Shown here: positions 58,189 through 64,000 of the stretch, in pieces
Numbering within the stretch: the stretch's first letter is position 1
How the letters are laid out: every line of letters starts with the position of its first letter
Origin: Pseudoduganella lutea
GTDB taxonomy: Bacteria; Pseudomonadota; Gammaproteobacteria; Burkholderiales; Burkholderiaceae_D
DNA length: 64,000 nucleotides
Assembly (NCBI RefSeq): GCF_004209755.1
Contig: NZ_CP035913.1
Span: forward strand, 1,426,001 to 1,490,000
Reading direction: 5' to 3'
Translations under genes and position numbers: made by a program
Notes under the pieces: generated by a model
Told to the model about the DNA's origin: nothing
Database searches by the model: none
The model's input: only the letters and a program-made list of their open reading frames with translations

Positions 58189-58234
58189 AACAAAAGAAAA
58201 TGGCCCAAGCTTGCTTGGGCCATTTTCTTTTGTT
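58189..58234 (+). terminator. Intrinsic terminator of the tmRNA gene
   Basis: A near-perfect 22-bp stem (58189-58210 with 58213-58234) whose outer parts are A-rich and T-rich, giving a terminator that works in both directions. The core GGCCCAAGCTTGCTTGGGCC is partly repeated at 59571. Confidence 0.92.
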
Positions 58235-58262
58235 CTTATGGTTCCGACTACAGGAATCCAAT

Positions 58263-58463
58263 CCGCGTCCGTCTCCGACGGACGGCGGAACGGGGAATTC
58301 AGGCCGCATGCGGCCTGCCCGTGAAGCGACTCCCGCTTGCAAGCGGGAGGCTATGGGATTTGCGGGGTTTCGGCGAGCACTGCTCGCCGCCGGCAAAGCG
58401 ACGTGCGCTTGCAAGCGCACGGCTCTCCGATTCGCCCATTCTCGACATCGCTTCGCGATGTCG
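58263..58463. repeat. Cluster of six short palindromes
   Basis: Within 200 nt there are several hairpins: CGTCCGT/ACGGACG near 58266, AGGCCGCATGCGGCCT (58301-58316), CTCCCGCTTGCAAGCGGGAG (58330-58349), GGCGAGCA/TGCTCGCC (58372-58388), GTGCGCTTGCAAGCGCAC (58403-58420) and CGACATCGC/GCGATGTCG (58443-58463). Two share a central CGCTTGCAAGCG. No gene is convincing here. It could be a structured RNA or a mobile-repeat remnant. Confidence 0.7.
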
Positions 58464-58627
58464 CCACCGCCCGGCGGGCGTGCTGGTGCACCATTGAACT
58501 CCCCGCCGCATATGAGGGGCCCGTCAGTGTATGTGGCCCGCAGCATTCTGTTGCAATTCAGTAATAAAAAGCCTGTCGCGATCCACAAGCATATTTTTTC
58601 AATGTGATAATTTGTGAGATTATCTAA

Positions 58628-58643
58628 ATATCATTAATGATAT
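58628..58643. promoter_or_regulatory. 16-bp perfect palindrome upstream of a PEP-CTERM gene
   Basis: ATATCATTAATGATAT lies in an AT-rich stretch 68 nt before the ATG at 58711. It could be a regulator binding site, but nothing in the window identifies the regulator. Confidence 0.45.
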
Positions 58644-58710
58644 CTTCCCAGGCATGCACCCTCGCCGTCCTAAGCGGCTACTCGTGCCAACAATTTCATG
58701 GGAACAATGA

Positions 58711-59466
58711 ATGACACAGCTATTTAAGAAAACTGCACTGGCCGGCGCCCTTGCTGCCTATATGGTGTCCAGTTCTGCTGCCATTTCGCTGGATACACCT
58801 TCGTTTTCGTTAGAACAGGTTTGGCTTGGCTCGTACGTTGACCTGGATCTGATTTCCAATCAGGACAATATCTACAAGATTTCCATACCCGACTTGAATG
58901 TGTCAGTATCGGAAAATCAGGCCAATGCCAGCGAAGCCTTGTTCCATACTGTGGTAAAAGCTGGCTACCGTATTACTTCTTTATCGACAACTGGGAATGT
59001 GACGGCTGGCGCTCGAATCGATGAAGTGCCGTCGGGACTGGGTGCCTGCAGTACCTGCCATATTGATTACGTTACCCCTGCCGCCGCATATTCCTCAGGG
59101 ATGGCTCACATGGGCATCGATCTGGACAGCCACGAAACTATTTTGCAGTACACAAATAATAATACCAACCTGAATGAGAGCACCGTGGCATTCAAGCTCA
59201 CATATGATTTGCCATTAACTGGCGATTTTGGTCTTTACCTTTGGAATTCAGCCACTGCGTTATCCCGTGATGGAGAAGTTGGTTATTCGGATGCCAGTGG
59301 ATCAATGCTGCACCAGCTGCAAGAATATTCGTATTTCAACTTCACCGATTTTGCAGTAGAAGTGGAGGTAGCTCAAATTTCAGCTGTCCCCGAGCCAGCC
59401 GCCTATGGCATGCTGCTGGGCGGCTTGGGCATCATGGGATTCCTTGCTCGTCGCCGCAAGGCCTGA
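58711..59466 (+). CDS. PEP-CTERM sorting domain protein
   Basis: A 251-residue exported protein. A signal peptide (about residues 8-24) is followed by a region rich in Ser/Thr/Asn. The C-terminus has the sorting tripartite signal: VPEPAAYG, then a hydrophobic helix MLLGGLGIMGFLA and RRRKA. Such proteins are processed by exosortase and linked to exopolysaccharide or the envelope; no exosortase is encoded in the window. A GACSTCHIDY motif (CxxC) lies in the middle, unlike the other PEP-CTERM proteins here. Codon usage looks less GC-rich than in the surrounding genes. Confidence 0.88.
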   Translation: MTQLFKKTALAGALAAYMVSSSAAISLDTPSFSLEQVWLGSYVDLDLISNQDNIYKISIPDLNVSVSENQANASEALFHTVVKAGYRITSLSTTGNVTAGARIDEVPSGLGACSTCHIDYVTPAAAYSSGMAHMGIDLDSHETILQYTNNNTNLNESTVAFKLTYDLPLTGDFGLYLWNSATALSRDGEVGYSDASGSMLHQLQEYSYFNFTDFAVEVEVAQISAVPEPAAYGMLLGGLGIMGFLARRRKA

Positions 59467-59544
59467 TCCGGTGGGGCCATTAGCGTAGGCTAAGCACCCA
59501 GTAGGATCAACATTTTAATCTCATTGATGGCTGAGATTGCGGAT

Positions 59545-59598
59545 TTAGCCGCCTCCACCTACAAACAAAAAAGGGTCAAGCTTGCTTGACCCTTTTTT
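59545..59598. terminator. Terminator preceded by a tmRNA-3'-end-like sequence
   Basis: AAAAAAGGGTCAAGC pairs with GCTTGACCCTTTTTT at 59567-59598, an intrinsic terminator for the PEP-CTERM gene or the convergent gene. Just before it, GCCGCCTCCACC (59549-59560) matches the tmRNA 3' end GCCGTCTCCACC in 11 of 12 positions, followed by AAACAAAA, also similar. Confidence 0.7.
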
Positions 59599-59715
59599 GG
59601 TCTTGGTTTCAATCCAGGGAATTTGTTCCGCACCTGCATTTGGCTGGCATGACTGAATCAGCGATCCCGTAGTGGTGACGAGCGACGTATCGATTGGTAC
59701 GAATGCCTGCTTACA

Positions 59716-60108
59716 TCAAGCCTTTATCAGGTCACCGGGATGATTTATGACGCTTACTCTGAATTTGAGGGTCGTTCCTTTGACGTATGCCTTGTTATTT
59801 CTGTAGAACTCATTCATCAAGTCGCGCTGTGCATCTTGCTGCGAAACCAAGGCATGGCCAACCCACACACTACCTTCGTTCTCCAGGGTACTGGCAAAAG
59901 GATATTCGTCGCGACTATCGATTCGTGGAACGGCGCTCAGTGACTTTGCCCGGATCGACGCTTTCACTGACCTTGACCGATAAATGTAGGTTAGAACGCT
60001 TGGCCACCCTGCCGCCTGGGCATGCCAGATATTTTCCGCAATCTGCCTTATATTTTTATTCCGCCAATCATATTCCATTACCGGAAGCCCTTCGTCATCG
60101 TGCCTCAT
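59716..60108 (-). CDS. NucA/NucB-type deoxyribonuclease domain protein, orphan toxin-like
   Basis: A 130-residue protein. The motif DEYPFAST at residues 67-74 and the surrounding AENIWHAQAAGWPSVLTY match the NucA/NucB nuclease domain, which often forms the C-terminal toxin of Rhs and other polymorphic toxins. The start at 60108 has AGGAGG eight bases upstream, so it is expressed as a stand-alone gene; no signal peptide is visible. No immunity gene or delivery gene is recognised beside it. The upstream neighbour on the same strand appears decayed. Confidence 0.75.
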   Translation of the reverse strand: MRHDDEGLPVMEYDWRNKNIRQIAENIWHAQAAGWPSVLTYIYRSRSVKASIRAKSLSAVPRIDSRDEYPFASTLENEGSVWVGHALVSQQDAQRDLMNEFYRNNKAYVKGTTLKFRVSVINHPGDLIKA

Positions 60109-60157
60109 GCTGAAAGCCTCCTGAAAATGAAATGTCCGAACGAACGACAGATTGGGA

Positions 60158-60502
60158 CTATGCATTAAAGATAGTCGAAGGCATCGGATCCCGCAAGCGG
60201 TTGAGTGACGATTTGGCAACGAAGTCTGCAAAGTCAGGAATTTAACAGTACTCTTCAATGCCGAGCCATTCAATGCGACCATCGATCGAGAATTGCTGTA
60301 AATAAATCTGTCCAGCATACCGCAGCGCGCCGGCACGATAAAACCAAGCACAGCGAAAGCCGACTGTTGCCAAACATTGCCTGCCACCCAACTGCGGCGG
60401 GCCGCATCGGCAGCCTGTTCCATCATAGCGACGACCACGGAGTTCCAGCAGTCGGTTTCTCCACGGCGGGAAATCGCGGCCGTGGCTTCCAGCCAACATC
60501 AC
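60158..60502 (-). pseudogene. Possible decayed gene upstream of the NucA/NucB gene
   Basis: On the minus strand the frame ending at 60242 contains a protein-like end (YAGQIYLQQFSIDGRIEWLG then IEEYC). After this TAA the same frame continues IPDFADFVAKSSLNRLRDPM to a TAG at 60158. A different frame, running antiparallel to nothing recognised, gives AFAVLGFIVPAR just upstream. The pattern suggests a coding sequence broken by a stop and a frameshift. It may be a lost immunity or linker gene. Evidence is weak and no family is recognised. The rest of 60109-60714 shows no other gene. Confidence 0.3.
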
Positions 60503-60714
60503 CGGAAATGTGCACTAAAGGCATATTGCCGCGCTCTCCCCGCAGCATTCATACCACCTAGCAATCTGCAATTCCTCCAAGAATAACCTCCATAGCAATC
60601 TTGAAAAATTCTCAAGAAAACCTAGCAAATTGCAAGAGAGCAGCCGCATACTGACCTTCCTGTCGCCTTATTCACAGGTTCCTTCATCGAAATCCTTTTG
60701 AGAAAGCGAACACC

Positions 60715-61254
60715 ATGAATATCCAGAAACTGTTCCGTGCCGTCCTCGCAACGAGCGCCCTCTTCCTCGGCCTGACCCAGGCGGCGCAAGCCGACATCGT
60801 CACGTTGACCGGTGACACCACCGGTGGCCCAACGTACAACCGAACGCTTGCCAACCTGGCGGCTTACTCGCCAAATGGCGAGGGCGTTTCGTATCGAACC
60901 CATACGCTCACAGTGGACACGAGTGGCGATTATTCATTCGTGGCAACAGGATTGGGATTCGATACTTTCGCTTTCCTGTATGAAAGCTCGTTCGACCCGG
61001 CATCCCCCCTCATCAACGGCCTCGTGGGGAATGACGATGCGATCAGCCTCAATACATCGGGTTTCGAAGCGACCCTGGACTCAGGCACAACCTATGTGTT
61101 CGTGATGACCGGATTCGATAGCGAACAGTTTGGTGCCTACAGCGTAACGATTGCGGGGCCTGGCATGATCTCGGCCATTCCCGAGCCAGCCACATGGGTA
61201 ATGCTCGCACTGGGCATTGGGCTGCTTGGCTACACGCAACGCCGGAGGCGTTGA
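60715..61254 (+). CDS. PEP-CTERM protein with PPC-like beta-sandwich, paralogue 1
   Basis: A 179-residue protein with a signal peptide (MNIQKLFRAVLATSALFLGL, ending TQAAQA). The mature part has a beta-rich fold with TLTVDTSGDYSFVATGLGFD and TYVFVMTGFDSEQFGAYSVT, then IAGPG, resembling pre-peptidase C-terminal (PPC) domains. The C-terminus is IPEPATWV, a hydrophobic helix and RRRR. It is the first of three related genes. Confidence 0.85.
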   Translation: MNIQKLFRAVLATSALFLGLTQAAQADIVTLTGDTTGGPTYNRTLANLAAYSPNGEGVSYRTHTLTVDTSGDYSFVATGLGFDTFAFLYESSFDPASPLINGLVGNDDAISLNTSGFEATLDSGTTYVFVMTGFDSEQFGAYSVTIAGPGMISAIPEPATWVMLALGIGLLGYTQRRRR

Positions 61255-61292
61255 ATCAAATACTCCCCTTCCGGGGGATGACATAATCATAT

Positions 61293-61318
61293 AAAGCGGA
61301 GTCATTCTCCGCTTTTTT
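61293..61318 (+). terminator. Intrinsic terminator after paralogue 1
   Basis: Stem AAAGCGGAG/CTCCGCTTT with loop TCATT followed by a T-run. It is 38 nt after the stop, so this gene is not co-transcribed with the next. Confidence 0.9.
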
Positions 61319-61648
61319 ATTTGCCATTTACCTGCGACGCCAATTACCCGGGATGCGTTTTATCTGTGTCGTATAGATCCAACAGCACCTGAACACATAT
61401 TATTCATCGACAATAAACCTTCTTCACTCTGGAAAAGGTAGACAACAGCCAACTTAAAATTCTATAAATAAATACTCATAAGTTAATTCTTAAATAAACC
61501 TTATGACACTGCGGCGCCGGGAAAAGTACATGCAATACTATTCTTGCCTGTTGAGGTATCTCTTCGGGTGCCGGTTGTTGCTCCTGGCTGGCACATTGAT
61601 CAGCGGTGCCGGTTTTTACATCCATTATTCTCAAAAGGAAGCATAGCG
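61319..61648. other. AT-rich intergenic region before paralogue 2
   Basis: About 330 nt with A/T-rich stretches around 61400-61505 and no convincing gene. It should hold the promoter of the second PEP-CTERM gene. The ribosome site AAAAGGAAGC precedes its ATG. Confidence 0.5.
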
Positions 61649-62200
61649 ATGAATCTCACCAAGTTTTTCCGTGCAGCGCTCGCCATCAGCGCGCTGTTCA
61701 TCGGACTCACGAGCACTGCAAAAGCCGATTTCCACATCGAACGTGGCGATACCACGGGCGGAGCCACGCTGGACGTGGGCGCCATCTATATCGATGCCGG
61801 CAATGCCGTGCCTTACGATCAGCTGACATTCGAAGTGACGCAGGCCGGCACCTACCAGTTCCTGGAAATCGCCGAGTTTGATAGCGCTATCTTCCTGTAT
61901 GCGACCGGTTTCGATCCGACAGCCCCCACGACAAACCTGATCGCCCACAACAACGACATCTTCACCCCGGACGATTCCGGCTTCGACACGTCCGGCTTTG
62001 TTGCCTTCCTGGTGCCGACCGTGCAGTACACCGTCGTACTGTCCGGTATCGCGGATGCCGAGTTCGGCAAATACAGCCTGACGATCGGCGGCCCGGGCAG
62101 TGTCGTTATTTCCTCCGTGCCGGAGCCGTCCACGTGGCTGATGCTGGGCCTCGGCCTCGCCGCTGTCGGCTACACGGCACGCCGTAAAGCTGACCGCTGA
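61649..62200 (+). CDS. PEP-CTERM protein with PPC-like beta-sandwich, paralogue 2
   Basis: A 183-residue protein. The signal peptide MNLTKFFRAALAISALFIGL is close to that of paralogue 1. It shares GDTTGGATLDVGAI, FEVTQAGTYQFLEIAEFDSA and the end FGKYSLTIGGPG, then VPEPSTWLMLGLGLAAVGYT and RRKADR. The start at 61649 is set by AAGGAA and by the family. It is 40 nt before paralogue 3, so those two may form an operon. Confidence 0.88.
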   Translation: MNLTKFFRAALAISALFIGLTSTAKADFHIERGDTTGGATLDVGAIYIDAGNAVPYDQLTFEVTQAGTYQFLEIAEFDSAIFLYATGFDPTAPTTNLIAHNNDIFTPDDSGFDTSGFVAFLVPTVQYTVVLSGIADAEFGKYSLTIGGPGSVVISSVPEPSTWLMLGLGLAAVGYTARRKADR

Positions 62201-62240
62201 TGCACCGCCAAGACCAACAACTAACTTCCAGGGAAACGCC

Positions 62241-62804
62241 ATGAACATCACGAAACTGTTCCGTACCGCGCTGGCCGCCTGCGCGCTGTTCGCCGGAGTT
62301 GCCGGCACCGCCAATGCGGAATTCTTCAGCCACGTCGGCGACTCCACCGGCGCGCCCACGTGGGATGTCGACGCCGCCTTCGACGCGGTAGGCACCGCGG
62401 TGCCTTACCAGGCCTTTGATTTCCACGTCGACGAGGATGGCGTGTACAAGATCCTGCTTGCCGCCCGCTTCGACAGCATGGTCATCCTGTACGAAGGCGG
62501 CTTCGACGCGGCGGCACCGAACGAAAACCGCGTGCGGTTCAGCGACGACCTCCTGTCGCCCAATACGTCGGGCCTGCGTTGGGGCCTGACGGCCGGCACC
62601 CAATACACGTTCGTTGTGACCGGCTTCAACGATTCGGAATATGGTGCGTACTCGTTCACGATCGGCGGCCCGGGCAACATCATCCCTGGCCCAGTCTTCA
62701 ACAACCCCGTCGCGGCCGTGCCGGAACCATCGACCTGGCTGATGCTGGGCCTGGGCCTGGCCGCCGTGGGCTTCACGGCGCGCCGCAAGGCAGCGCACGG
62801 CTGA
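62241..62804 (+). CDS. PEP-CTERM protein with PPC-like beta-sandwich, paralogue 3
   Basis: A 187-residue protein with signal peptide MNITKLFRTALAACALFAGV, the core FDFHVDEDGVYKILLAARFD, YTFVVTGFNDSEYGAYSFTI and GGPG, and the sorting end VPEPSTWLMLGLGLAAVGFT and RRKAAHG. It is clearly a duplicate of paralogue 2, with the last 22 residues almost identical. The export and sorting roles are as for the other PEP-CTERM proteins. Confidence 0.88.
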   Translation: MNITKLFRTALAACALFAGVAGTANAEFFSHVGDSTGAPTWDVDAAFDAVGTAVPYQAFDFHVDEDGVYKILLAARFDSMVILYEGGFDAAAPNENRVRFSDDLLSPNTSGLRWGLTAGTQYTFVVTGFNDSEYGAYSFTIGGPGNIIPGPVFNNPVAAVPEPSTWLMLGLGLAAVGFTARRKAAHG

Positions 62805-62819
62805 GACTGCAGTGAAGAG

Positions 62820-62841
62820 CGGCGGAGCCACGGCTCCGCCG
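62820..62841 (+). terminator. Possible terminator after paralogue 3
   Basis: GGCGGAGCC pairs with GGCTCCGCC around an AC loop. Only three T follow, so termination would be weak. Confidence 0.5.
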
Positions 62842-62945
62842 TTTGCACGCTGCCTTTCCTCCTACATCCAGTTCTCCCGCGCGCCTATTCCACGAAGCCG
62901 TGCTGGCCTCTACGATGGTCGCATTCAACCGACAAGGAGACCATC

Positions 62946-63341
62946 ATGAAAGATCAGGACAAACCCGGCCGTACCTACGACCAGAAGACCCATGACGGCA
63001 CCAGCAGCGCGGCAACGATGGGCACGGGCGGCACTGGCCGCACGGGCACGGACGAAGGCTACGACGAAGCGGCTAACACCCCGTGGACCGGCAACCAGCA
63101 GTCCGACACCCGTACGGACGACCTGTTGTCGGATGGCTCGGAAGCAGACCAGGATGGACAAGGTTTCGTCAGCGACGGCACCAGCGACCTGGGCACCCAG
63201 CGAGGCAGCGGCAACCGCCAGCAGGCGCGCGACGAAGACCACGAGCAAAGCCTGTCCGGCGGCGGCCGTCCCAGCGATCCGACCGGTCTGCAAGGCTCGG
63301 CCGGCAACCAGCAGTCGAGCGACGAGAACCGGCAGGGTTGA
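62946..63341 (+). CDS. Hydrophilic low-complexity protein of unknown function
   Basis: A 131-residue, very polar protein rich in Gly, Asp, Ser, Thr and Gln, with short repeats such as GNQQS (residues about 49 and 121) and SDGTSD, SDGSEAD. It has no signal peptide, no membrane segment and no cysteine, so it is probably intrinsically disordered, like some stress-protection proteins. The ribosome site AAGGAGA lies before the ATG. It is convergent with the acetyltransferase gene, 2 nt between stops. Confidence 0.7.
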   Translation: MKDQDKPGRTYDQKTHDGTSSAATMGTGGTGRTGTDEGYDEAANTPWTGNQQSDTRTDDLLSDGSEADQDGQGFVSDGTSDLGTQRGSGNRQQARDEDHEQSLSGGGRPSDPTGLQGSAGNQQSSDENRQG

Positions 63342-63343
63342 TC

Positions 63344-63937
63344 CTAGCCCTCGGTGAACGCATCCCGCGGCAGGCGATACAGCACATGTCGCGACAAGGG
63401 ATGGTCCGCCAGTAACGCAGGGTGCGCGAAATCCCCACCGGAATCGCGCACCATTCCCAGCCGTTCCATCACGCGGCGCGAGCGCACGTTCTCCGCCACG
63501 GTGAACGACACGATCTCTTCCAGGCCCAGCCGCTCGAAACCGAACCGCAGTGCGGCGCGTGCGCCTTCGCTGGCCAGGCCCTTCCCCCAATACCGCGACG
63601 CCAGCCGCCAGCCCACCTCGTGGCACGGCGCGAACGGCATCGCAAAATCCTGGTACTTCAATCCCACGAAGCCGGCCAACTCCCCACTCTCCTTCAACTC
63701 GGCGGCGAAGTAGCAGCAGCCATGTTGCGCGTACAGCGCATTCTGCGCCGCGAACAGTTGCGCGGCCTGCTCCGGCGTGACGGGCCCGGGCAGGTATTGC
63801 GTGACCGCCGGGTCGGCATTAAGCGCCACGAACGGCGCCACATCGTCGTCGCGCCACAGGCGCAGCACGAGCCTATCGGTAGTCAATACCACCCTGCTTT
63901 CCCGGCGATGTTGAGGCACAATGCCTGGATTACTCAT
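63344..63937 (-). CDS. GNAT-family N-acetyltransferase (RimJ/RimL-like)
   Basis: A 197-residue protein with N-terminal TDRLVLRLWRDDDVAPFVAL, the acetyl-CoA region WGKGLASEGARAALRFGFER and the end VRSRRVMERLGMVRDSGGDF, all typical of RimJ/RimL-like N-acetyltransferases. It is likely to acetylate a protein terminus or small amine, unknown which. The start at 63937 is preferred over 63952, which would overlap the divergent gene. It is divergent from a NIPSNAP gene 13 nt away. Confidence 0.88.
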   Translation of the reverse strand: MSNPGIVPQHRRESRVVLTTDRLVLRLWRDDDVAPFVALNADPAVTQYLPGPVTPEQAAQLFAAQNALYAQHGCCYFAAELKESGELAGFVGLKYQDFAMPFAPCHEVGWRLASRYWGKGLASEGARAALRFGFERLGLEEIVSFTVAENVRSRRVMERLGMVRDSGGDFAHPALLADHPLSRHVLYRLPRDAFTEG

Positions 63938-63950
63938 CAGGAGACCTTTC

Positions 63951-64000
63951 ATGATCTACGAAATCGCCGAACTCACGATCAAGCCTGGCACCCATGCCGC
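63951..64000 (+). CDS. NIPSNAP family protein, N-terminus only
   Basis: Only 16 codons are visible: MIYEIAELTIKPGTHA, the usual start of NIPSNAP-domain proteins. AGGAG precedes the ATG. The rest is beyond the window. The NIPSNAP family has no settled function in bacteria. Confidence 0.6.
   Translation, partial: MIYEIAELTIKPGTHA

Noticed and set aside
58263..58463. CRISPR-like array
   Set aside because: The units are palindromes of different sequence and irregular spacing, with no constant direct repeat or spacers, and no cas genes nearby.
58121..58588. A 155-codon minus-strand frame containing ETAGIEPASA
   Set aside because: This kind of sequence is a known artefact of reading antisense through the 3' ends of tRNA/tmRNA genes; it overlaps ssrA.
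60205..60561. A 118-codon plus-strand frame
   Set aside because: No ribosome site, no family features, and it overlaps the decayed minus-strand sequence.

Overview
The window is GC-rich DNA from a Gram-negative betaproteobacterium, most likely an Oxalobacteraceae member of the Massilia/Duganella type. The evidence is the conserved minus-strand chain gyrA, serC, pheA, hisC, tyrA, aroA, cmk, rpsA, ihfB, lapA, lapB, rfaE1, with ompA-like, ubiG and gph reading away from gyrA, together with PEP-CTERM proteins and a one-piece tmRNA. The placement rests on gene order and protein style, not on a database search.

Region 1 (1-3.0 kb) is a tightly packed minus-strand trio: an M6-type metalloprotease with an unusual Lys/Asp/Glu-repeat tail, a degenerate ATP-grasp-like protein, and the N-terminus of a RimK/MvdD-like ATP-grasp protein cut by the window edge. 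It is the best candidate for an undescribed system, possibly a peptide ligase acting on the protease tail. Region 2 (3.2-18.7 kb) is mostly housekeeping: DsbA, an M1 peptidase with a membrane partner, a DODA-type dioxygenase, the YlqF GTPase, a nucleotidyltransferase, a histone-deacetylase-family protein, the MoxR/DUF58/transglutaminase trio, MltB, a small HTH protein and CysM.

Region 3 (18.8-35.5 kb) is one long minus-strand carbohydrate operon with many 4-nt overlaps: lacI, TonB receptor, GH144-like glucanase, binding lipoprotein, two permeases, a large (alpha/alpha)6-type protein, a GH94-type phosphorylase and an ABC ATPase. The enzyme set points to uptake and breakdown of beta-1,2-glucan or sophoro-oligosaccharides. 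Two matching LacI-type palindromes lie upstream of lacI.

Region 4 (35.7-57.7 kb) holds a frameshifted cNMP-binding/thioredoxin-reductase-like gene, a questin-oxidase-like gene, a ComEA-like protein and the conserved aromatic amino acid/ribosome/LPS gene chain. Composite palindromic elements sit between several genes here.

Region 5 (57.8-64 kb) is accessory DNA behind the tmRNA gene: a cluster of short palindromes, four PEP-CTERM proteins (three of them tandem paralogues), an orphan NucA/NucB-type nuclease-domain gene with a decayed neighbour, a hydrophilic small protein, a GNAT acetyltransferase and the start of a NIPSNAP gene. No rRNA, tRNA, CRISPR array, transposase or integrase was recognised.
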